From positions 1 through 9,032 of the forward strand of contig CAUDAE010000080.1 in NCBI GenBank assembly GCA_958447445.1: a stretch of 9,032 bases of DNA, in the 5' to 3' direction. The notes beneath the pieces are model-generated. The model worked only from the letters and a program-made list of their open reading frames with translations. It was not told the DNA's origin and made no database searches. Source of the DNA: an uncultured Collinsella sp. (GTDB lineage: Bacteria > Actinomycetota > Coriobacteriia > Coriobacteriales > Coriobacteriaceae). Below are positions 5,193-9,032 of the stretch, one piece after another (position 1 is the stretch's first letter; each line of letters starts with the position of its first letter). The position numbers and the translations under genes were made by a program.

Positions 5193-6326
5193 ATGAGCAC
5201 TTCGATTCAACCGAAAGCGCCGTTTCGTGCCGATATCGTCGGCAGTTTTCTTCGTCCGCAGGCTGTAAAGGATGCCCGTGCCGCCTATGTCGCGGGTAAA
5301 CTCGACGCTTCCGGCCTTAAGGCCGTCGAGGACGAGGCCATCCGCGACTTAGTGGCCAAGCAGAAGGCCGCCGGCCTGCAGGTGATCACCGATGGCGAGT
5401 TCCGCCGCAGCTACTGGCACCTCGATTTTATGTGGGGCCTTAACGGCATTGAGCGCCGCACCTCACGCACGGGTTATATGTTCCATGACGAGGAGACGAC
5501 GGCCGACACCGCCGTGGTTACCGGTCCCATTAGCGGCGAGAACCACCCGTTCGTCGAGCATTTTAAGTTTGTCAAGGCGCTTGAGGGAGAGGGTCAGGTC
5601 GCGCGTCAAACCATTCCGGCGCCGATCCAGACGTTCTCGGAGGTTACGCTCGACCGCTGCGATGGACAGCAGGAGAGTCTGCGCGCCGTCTACAAGACCG
5701 ATGAGGAACTTGCCGACGCCATTGCAGCCGCTTATCGCACGGTGATCGCCGACCTGTATGCCGCGGGCTGCCGCAACATCCAATTTGATGACTGCACCTG
5801 GGGCATCTATTGCGATACGGACTTTGTGTCTAAGACTGGCATGAGCCCGGTTGACCTGCAAAAGGTGAGCGAGCTGGGCGTGGCGCTCAACAATGCTGCC
5901 ATCGCGGGCAAGCCCGACGATCTGGTTATCAACACGCATGTGTGCCGCGGCAACTATCACTCCACGTATGCCTTCGAGGGTGGTTACGATCCCATTGCGC
6001 CGTACCTGTTCGCACATGAGAACGTCGACGCGTTCTACCTTGAGTTCGATACGCCGCGCGCCGGTGGCTTTGAGCCGCTTAAGTACGTTGCTCCCGGCAA
6101 GAAGGTCGTGCTGGGCCTGGTGACCACCAAGGCGGCTGAGCTTGAGGACGAGGACGTTATCGTCGAACGTATCCAAGAGGCCGCAAAGTCTGTGCCGCTC
6201 GAGAACCTGTACCTGTCGCCCCAGTGCGGCTTTGCCAGCTGCGAGATTGGCAACAAACTGACCGAGGACGAGCAGTGGGCAAAGATCGCGCTGGTCAAGC
6301 GCATTGCCGAGCGCGTTTGGAAGTAA
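5193..6326 (+). CDS. MetE-like (YxjG/YxjH-type) cobalamin-independent methionine synthase, catalytic domain only
   Basis: The 377-residue protein is homologous to the C-terminal catalytic half of MetE, the enzyme that methylates homocysteine to methionine, and matches the length of Bacillus YxjG/YxjH. The zinc ligands are in place: His249 and Cys251 in NTHVCRGNY, Glu284 in YLEFDTP, and Cys345 in SPQCGFAS. Also visible are VGSFLRP near residue 16, the ITDGEFRRSYWHLDF block at 65-79, and IQFDDC at 196-201. There is no N-terminal MetE domain, and other short MetE homologs have been described as folate-independent methionine synthases, so the methyl donor is uncertain. The ATG at 5193 is chosen for AGGGAG at 5181-5186, over an in-frame ATG at 5175. 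It is likely under control of the LysR protein encoded upstream. Confidence 0.9.
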   Translation: MSTSIQPKAPFRADIVGSFLRPQAVKDARAAYVAGKLDASGLKAVEDEAIRDLVAKQKAAGLQVITDGEFRRSYWHLDFMWGLNGIERRTSRTGYMFHDEETTADTAVVTGPISGENHPFVEHFKFVKALEGEGQVARQTIPAPIQTFSEVTLDRCDGQQESLRAVYKTDEELADAIAAAYRTVIADLYAAGCRNIQFDDCTWGIYCDTDFVSKTGMSPVDLQKVSELGVALNNAAIAGKPDDLVINTHVCRGNYHSTYAFEGGYDPIAPYLFAHENVDAFYLEFDTPRAGGFEPLKYVAPGKKVVLGLVTTKAAELEDEDVIVERIQEAAKSVPLENLYLSPQCGFASCEIGNKLTEDEQWAKIALVKRIAERVWK

Positions 6327-6449
6327 CGCTACCGTTTGCAGGTGACGGCGCGCGCGAGACATGGTGTATCACGTACAATGGTTCGGATCGTATCGTTCGG
6401 GCAGGTTATCCGATATGCCTGATCGCCCTTCCATCATGAAAGGACTTCC
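6327..6449 (+). other. Intergenic stretch with a possible promoter and leader
   Basis: TACAAT at 6374-6379 could be a -10 element, although no -35 is seen at the usual distance. TCGGAT (6383-6388) and ATCCGA (6408-6413) could pair in a leader. AAAGGA at 6439-6444 is a well-placed ribosome binding site for the ATG at 6450. There is no hairpin with a T tract directly after the MetE-like stop codon. Confidence 0.35.
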
Positions 6450-6503
6450 ATGTCCCAATCCTCGACGCCCGCCGTATCTAAACTCGAGGAGACTGTCGAA
6501 TAG
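6450..6503 (+). pseudogene. Possible gene remnant: a 17-codon frame behind a good ribosome binding site
   Basis: ATG at 6450 follows AAAGGA by 5 bases and reads MSQSSTPAVSKLEETVE, then tandem TAG stops at 6501-6506. The composition looks like the N-terminal start of a normal cytoplasmic protein, not random sequence, and the -10-like sequence and leader ahead of it look like those of a real gene. A deletion that removed the rest would explain it. A genuine small peptide or chance are alternatives. I do not recognise the peptide. Confidence 0.3.
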
Positions 6504-6523
6504 TAGTTGTGTTCAGCTAAATC

Positions 6524-6566
6524 AAAAAATGGCATCCATGCGTATGTACGCGTGGACGCCATTTTT
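6524..6566. terminator. Bidirectional intrinsic terminator
   Basis: The hairpin pairs AAAAATGGC... (6525-6543) with ...GCCATTTTT (6548-6566) around a 4-base loop, with one wobble and one mismatch over 19 positions. A and T tracts flank both sides, so it works in either direction. On the minus strand it closes the esterase gene, whose TAA stop (6567-6565) lies inside the A tract. On the plus strand it would end transcripts from the MetE-like gene or from the short frame at 6450. Confidence 0.8.
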
Positions 6567-7203
6567 AATGCGTCAGTATCCAGTGGATGCCGCGCGCCAT
6601 GCGCAGGTCAGTTTGGGCAAAGTGATTGCCGGGGTTGAGCTCCAGCGTTGTTGGAATGTCACGCTCGATAAACAGCTCTTCCATCGCACGCGTATCGTCG
6701 AGTACGTGCCGCATCATGCGGTTGGGCGTCTTGGTTTCCTTTTTACCGAGCGACAGATAGGCGGCGTCGGGCGTGGCTGTCATCGTGCGCTCGCGCGCGT
6801 AGTCGATAAAGCCGGGGAACCACAGCGACCCCGATGCACTTGCCGCGCGCTCAAAGACATCTGTTTGCCAAAGTGCCCACAGTGAAAAAAGACCCGCCAA
6901 CGAGTAGCCGGCAATGCCGCGCCAGGTGGGCGGGCAGGGAAGTGATGATTCGGCCTCTGGGATTATCTGATTCAGCAGCTCATCGAGAAACTCAGACGCC
7001 TGTCCGCCAAAGGGCTCGGCATCTCCTATAGTTCCGTCGCATTCCCAGGGGCTCAGCTCGCGATTCCCATCGCGCGCCCCAACTGCCGCCACGCCCATAA
7101 CCACGGGAAGGTAGATGACGGGCGCGCCTTCCACACACTCTGAATAAACGGTTATCTGCTTATGATGCGCTTCCAAGGCAGGCTTCTCTCGGTGTTGTGA
7201 CAT
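6565..7203 (-). CDS. Alpha/beta hydrolase, esterase-D-like
   Basis: The 212-residue protein belongs to the esterase D/enterochelin esterase group of alpha/beta hydrolases. The nucleophile elbow is GYSLAG at 99-104 (Ser101), followed by the helix GLFSLWALWQTD. Then come ASGSLWFPGF at 123-132, the SLGKKETKT strand and loop at 151-159, and the C-terminal NPGNHF at 190-195 with catalytic His194. The acid residue is not certain. There is no signal peptide, so it is likely cytoplasmic; the substrate is unknown. I choose ATG 7203 with GAGG just upstream; a GTG at 7224 in frame has no binding site. It is the only gene between two hairpin terminators, and no clear promoter is visible in the 48 bases ahead of it. 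It might depend on read-through from the permease gene. Confidence 0.82.
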   Translation of the reverse strand: MSQHREKPALEAHHKQITVYSECVEGAPVIYLPVVMGVAAVGARDGNRELSPWECDGTIGDAEPFGGQASEFLDELLNQIIPEAESSLPCPPTWRGIAGYSLAGLFSLWALWQTDVFERAASASGSLWFPGFIDYARERTMTATPDAAYLSLGKKETKTPNRMMRHVLDDTRAMEELFIERDIPTTLELNPGNHFAQTDLRMARGIHWILTH

Positions 7204-7241
7204 TGACAGCCTCAATTGTCGCACGCTGGCACGGGGGCAGA

Positions 7242-7286
7242 CGCTAAAAGAAAGGCGCGGAGCCGCTCGATGCGATTCCGCGCCTT
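7242..7286 (-). terminator. Intrinsic terminator of the purine permease gene
   Basis: On the minus strand AAGGCGCGGA (7286-7277) pairs perfectly with TCCGCGCCTT (7261-7252), followed by TTCTTTTAGC. It lies 28 bases after the permease stop. The plus strand also has a T-rich tail (GTTGTTTTG), but no plus-strand gene ends here. Confidence 0.85.
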
Positions 7287-7313
7287 GTTGTTTTGCTTTA
7301 GCAGACTATGCCG

Positions 7314-8624
7314 CTACGCTACAAAGAAGTAGACGAGGAAGGCGAGGGCTGCGATCCACATGAGCGGCTTGATCTTGGAAGCCTCGCCCTTAAAGAGCGC
7401 GACGACTACGTAGGCGATAAAGCCCAGACCGATGCCGGCAGAGATGGAGTAGGTGAAGGGCACGCCGGCGACAATCATGAACGCCGGGAAACCCTGCGAC
7501 ACGTCGGACCAGTCAATCTCGGAGGCCTCGCTCATCATGAGGTAGCCGACGTAGACCAGAGCACCGCAGGTGGCGGCGCTGGAAACGATGGTGACGATGG
7601 GGGAGAAGAACGCGGCGAGAATGAACAGCACGCCGGTGGTGACGGAGGTGAGGCCCGTGCGGCCACCGTCGGCAGCACCAGAGGTGGACTCGACGAAGGT
7701 GGTGATGGAGGAGACGCCCATGAAACCGCCCACAGCAGCGGCGGCGGAGTCGACGATCAGAATCTCCTTGATATTCTCGACGTTGCCGTCGTCGGTGAGG
7801 AACTCGCCCTGCTTGGCCACGGCCATCGCGGTGCCCATGGTGTCGAAGAAGTCACTCATGAGCAGCGAGAACGAGATGACGAGGAGCGCGGGGTCGGTAA
7901 GGACCTTGACGATGGCAGGCACGCCGCCGGCGTCGGCGATGGGGCCACCGATGCTCGAGAAATCGAGCGGGGCGATGATACCGGTCGGAGCCTGGGTCAC
8001 ACCTAGGGGGATACCGGCGATGACGGCGACGACGATGCCGATGAGCAGCGAGCCGGGGACGTTGCGGCAGGCGAGGGCGACTGTCACCAGGATGGAGATG
8101 ATGCCGACGATGAAGGTGGGGGAGGTGATGTCGCCCAGACCGACGAGTGTACCGGCGCCAGCGGTGATAATGCCGGCATCGCACAGGCCAATCATGGCGA
8201 TGAACAGGCCCAGACCCACCGAGATGGCGTGACGCAGGACAACCGGGATGGCGTCCATGATGGCCTCGCGCAGGCCACAAAGCACGAGCAGCAAGATGAC
8301 GACGCCCTCAAGGAAGATGACGCTCATGGCCACGTGCCAGTCACCGCCGCAGACGGTGGTGGTGATTCCAGCGATCATCGCGTTGACGCCTAAGCCCGAC
8401 GCGCAGGCGAGCGGGCGGTTGGCGAAGATGCCCATGCAGATGGTCATGATGCCGGCGCCCAGGCAGGTGGCGCAGGCGAGCGCTCCCGCATCGATGCCGG
8501 CGCCCGAGAGCACCGCAGGGTTGACGGCGATGATGTAGGCCATCGCCAGGAATGTTGTCAGTCCAGCGCGAAGTTCGGTCCCGATTGTGGACTTGCGCTC
8601 ACTGACGTGAAAAAGTTCGTCCAT
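7314..8624 (-). CDS. NCS2-family (AzgA/PbuG-like) purine permease
   Basis: This is a 436-residue multi-pass inner membrane protein of the nucleobase:cation symporter-2 family, AzgA/PbuG branch, which imports hypoxanthine, guanine or adenine. Branch signatures: RAGLTTFLAMAYIIAVNP at 19-36, ASGLGVNAM at 75-83, the transport-site segment MSDFFDTMGT at 256-265, and ESTSGAADGGRTGLTS at 312-327 (family ESxxGxxxGGRTGLT). At least ten strongly hydrophobic stretches are visible, ending in YFFVA. I start at ATG 8624, because a purine-rich GGAAAGGG lies 6 bases upstream and the family N-terminus follows directly. The frame is open to 8669, but that part covers the leader hairpin. Exact substrate among purines is not decided by sequence. 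It is divergent from the deformylase-like gene. Confidence 0.92.
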   Translation of the reverse strand: MDELFHVSERKSTIGTELRAGLTTFLAMAYIIAVNPAVLSGAGIDAGALACATCLGAGIMTICMGIFANRPLACASGLGVNAMIAGITTTVCGGDWHVAMSVIFLEGVVILLLVLCGLREAIMDAIPVVLRHAISVGLGLFIAMIGLCDAGIITAGAGTLVGLGDITSPTFIVGIISILVTVALACRNVPGSLLIGIVVAVIAGIPLGVTQAPTGIIAPLDFSSIGGPIADAGGVPAIVKVLTDPALLVISFSLLMSDFFDTMGTAMAVAKQGEFLTDDGNVENIKEILIVDSAAAAVGGFMGVSSITTFVESTSGAADGGRTGLTSVTTGVLFILAAFFSPIVTIVSSAATCGALVYVGYLMMSEASEIDWSDVSQGFPAFMIVAGVPFTYSISAGIGLGFIAYVVVALFKGEASKIKPLMWIAALAFLVYFFVA

Positions 8625-8637
8625 GCATACCCTTTCC

Positions 8638-8662
8638 TTGTTCGGCCCCGAGTTTAGGCCGA
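8638..8662 (-). promoter_or_regulatory. Leader hairpin and CCGAACAA motif ahead of the permease
   Basis: On the minus strand TCGGCC (8662-8657) pairs with GGCCGA (8647-8642) around a 9-base loop, directly upstream of the ribosome binding site. CCGAACAA (8645-8638) overlaps its 3' side. It does not match a purine riboswitch aptamer. Confidence 0.3.
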
Positions 8663-8679
8663 TTGACACGAACTCAACT

Positions 8680-8685
8680 ACTATA
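8680..8685 (-). promoter_or_regulatory. Candidate -10 element of the permease gene
   Basis: TATAGT on the minus strand lies 55 bases ahead of the ATG. The -35 region coincides with the proximal copy of the direct repeat at 8699-8708 and does not resemble TTGACA. An alternative is TTGAGT (8677-8672) with TAAACT (8656-8651), spacer 15. Confidence 0.3.
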
Positions 8686-8698
8686 TCGCCTTTGAAAG

Positions 8699-8725
8699 GT
8701 TGATGTTCCTCGCATGTTGATGTTC
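8699..8725 (-). repeat. 10-bp direct repeat upstream of the permease, PurBox-like
   Basis: GTTGATGTTC occurs exactly at 8699-8708 and 8716-8725, a 17-base period. Read on the minus strand the units are GAACATCAAC, and the distal one extends to CCGAACAT (8727-8720), which resembles the core of the Bacillus-type PurBox. The copies sit where the -35 and activator/repressor region would be. Confidence 0.5.
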
Positions 8726-8778
8726 GGCGCTTTGTAGCAGACGGACGGTATTTTTCGCATGAAAATGTGTGGGTACCG

Positions 8779-8784
8779 TATACT
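8779..8784 (+). promoter_or_regulatory. Candidate -10 element of the deformylase-like gene
   Basis: TATACT lies 33 bases before the ATG at 8818 and would give a leader of about 27 bases with GGAGG at 8808-8812. No strong -35 is seen; TTCGCA at 8754-8759 would need a 19-base spacer. Confidence 0.45.
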
Positions 8785-8817
8785 TAAGCAGTTACAACGA
8801 CCCCTATGGAGGAACGT

Positions 8818-9032
8818 ATGATTAAAGAGCTCTGCCACGACGAGGCTATTCTGTCCCAGCGTTGCGAGGTTGCGACCGTCGAGGACGAGTCGGTGGCACA
8901 GGACCTGATCGATACCATCAAGTCGCTCGACGATGCCGGCTGCCTTGCCGCCAACCAGATCGGCGTCACCAAGAAGGTCTGCGTCTATCTGGACGACGCC
9001 GGCGAGCCCCATGTGCTCTACAACCCCCGTCT
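8818..9032 (+). CDS. def: Peptide deformylase family protein (5' part only, runs off the window)
   Basis: The visible 71 residues match the N-terminus of peptide deformylase, the metalloenzyme that removes the formyl group from nascent proteins. The diagnostic segment is AGCLAANQIGV at about 41-51, corresponding to motif I (GxGxAAxQ). The preceding ILSQRCEVAT and the following KKVCVYLDD and YNP segments also fit. Motif I is divergent: the two glycines are replaced by Ala and Cys, while the Gln is kept. The zinc ligands (Cys of motif II and the HExxH of motif III) lie beyond the right edge, so activity cannot be judged. ATG 8818 is set by GGAGG 5 bases upstream. It might be a deformylase paralog and not the essential copy. 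Confidence 0.75.
   Translation, partial: MIKELCHDEAILSQRCEVATVEDESVAQDLIDTIKSLDDAGCLAANQIGVTKKVCVYLDDAGEPHVLYNPR

Noticed and set aside
5463..6362. Minus-strand open frame of 299 codons opposite the MetE-like gene
   Set aside because: Shadow of a gene with all zinc ligands conserved on the plus strand.
6436..6885. Longer plus-strand frame through the terminator and the esterase gene
   Set aside because: It reads through a strong hairpin and antisense to a gene with a clear catalytic serine motif; no family resemblance.
7308..8232. Plus-strand open frames opposite the permease, one rich in Gly, Asp and Glu
   Set aside because: The odd composition is what antisense reading of a GC-rich membrane protein gives; no binding site or motif supports them.
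8625..8700. Purine riboswitch ahead of the permease
   Set aside because: The conserved aptamer core segments are absent and the small hairpin does not match the three-way junction.

Overview
The window reads as ordinary chromosome from a high-GC Gram-positive gut bacterium, most likely a Coriobacteriia member such as Collinsella. This rests on codon use, strong GGAGG-type ribosome binding sites and gene content; no rRNA or other taxonomic marker is present. There are nine protein genes, one truncated by the right edge, plus one possible gene remnant. I see no phage, insertion sequence with a transposase, CRISPR array, tRNA or rRNA.

Left part (1-3200): a patatin-like hydrolase on the plus strand converges on a minus-strand thiamine operon, with a long hairpin between them. 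The operon reads thiM, then an MTH1187-type thiamine-binding protein, then thiE, with gaps of 3 bases and an overlap of 4 bases. Ahead of thiM lies a TPP riboswitch followed by an intrinsic terminator and a ribosome binding site that can be sequestered. ThiM phosphorylates the thiazole alcohol and ThiE joins the thiazole phosphate to the pyrimidine diphosphate to give thiamine phosphate. No thiD or thiL is in the window.

Middle part (3200-6570): divergent from thiM, and separated from it by a sharp 35-base inverted repeat, are a Cof-type HAD phosphatase and, 10 bases later, a LysR-type regulator. A 155-base gap with two palindromes follows, then a short MetE-like methionine synthase (catalytic half only). 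The spacing of the first palindrome from a plausible promoter fits a LysR activator site, so the regulator may control the methyltransferase gene. After it comes a 200-base stretch with a -10-like sequence, a good ribosome binding site and only a 17-codon frame, possibly the head of a deleted gene.

Right part (6525-9032): two minus-strand genes, an esterase-D-like alpha/beta hydrolase and an NCS2 (AzgA/PbuG-like) purine permease, each closed by an intrinsic hairpin terminator. Divergent from the permease is the start of a peptide deformylase-family gene that runs off the window. The permease promoter region carries a 10-base direct repeat that includes a Gram-positive PurBox-like CCGAACAT.

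Overall this is housekeeping and cofactor metabolism. The most interesting parts are regulatory: the thiM leader, the inverted repeat next to it, the LysR/metE-like intergenic region, and the permease upstream repeats. I found no convincing new multi-gene system.
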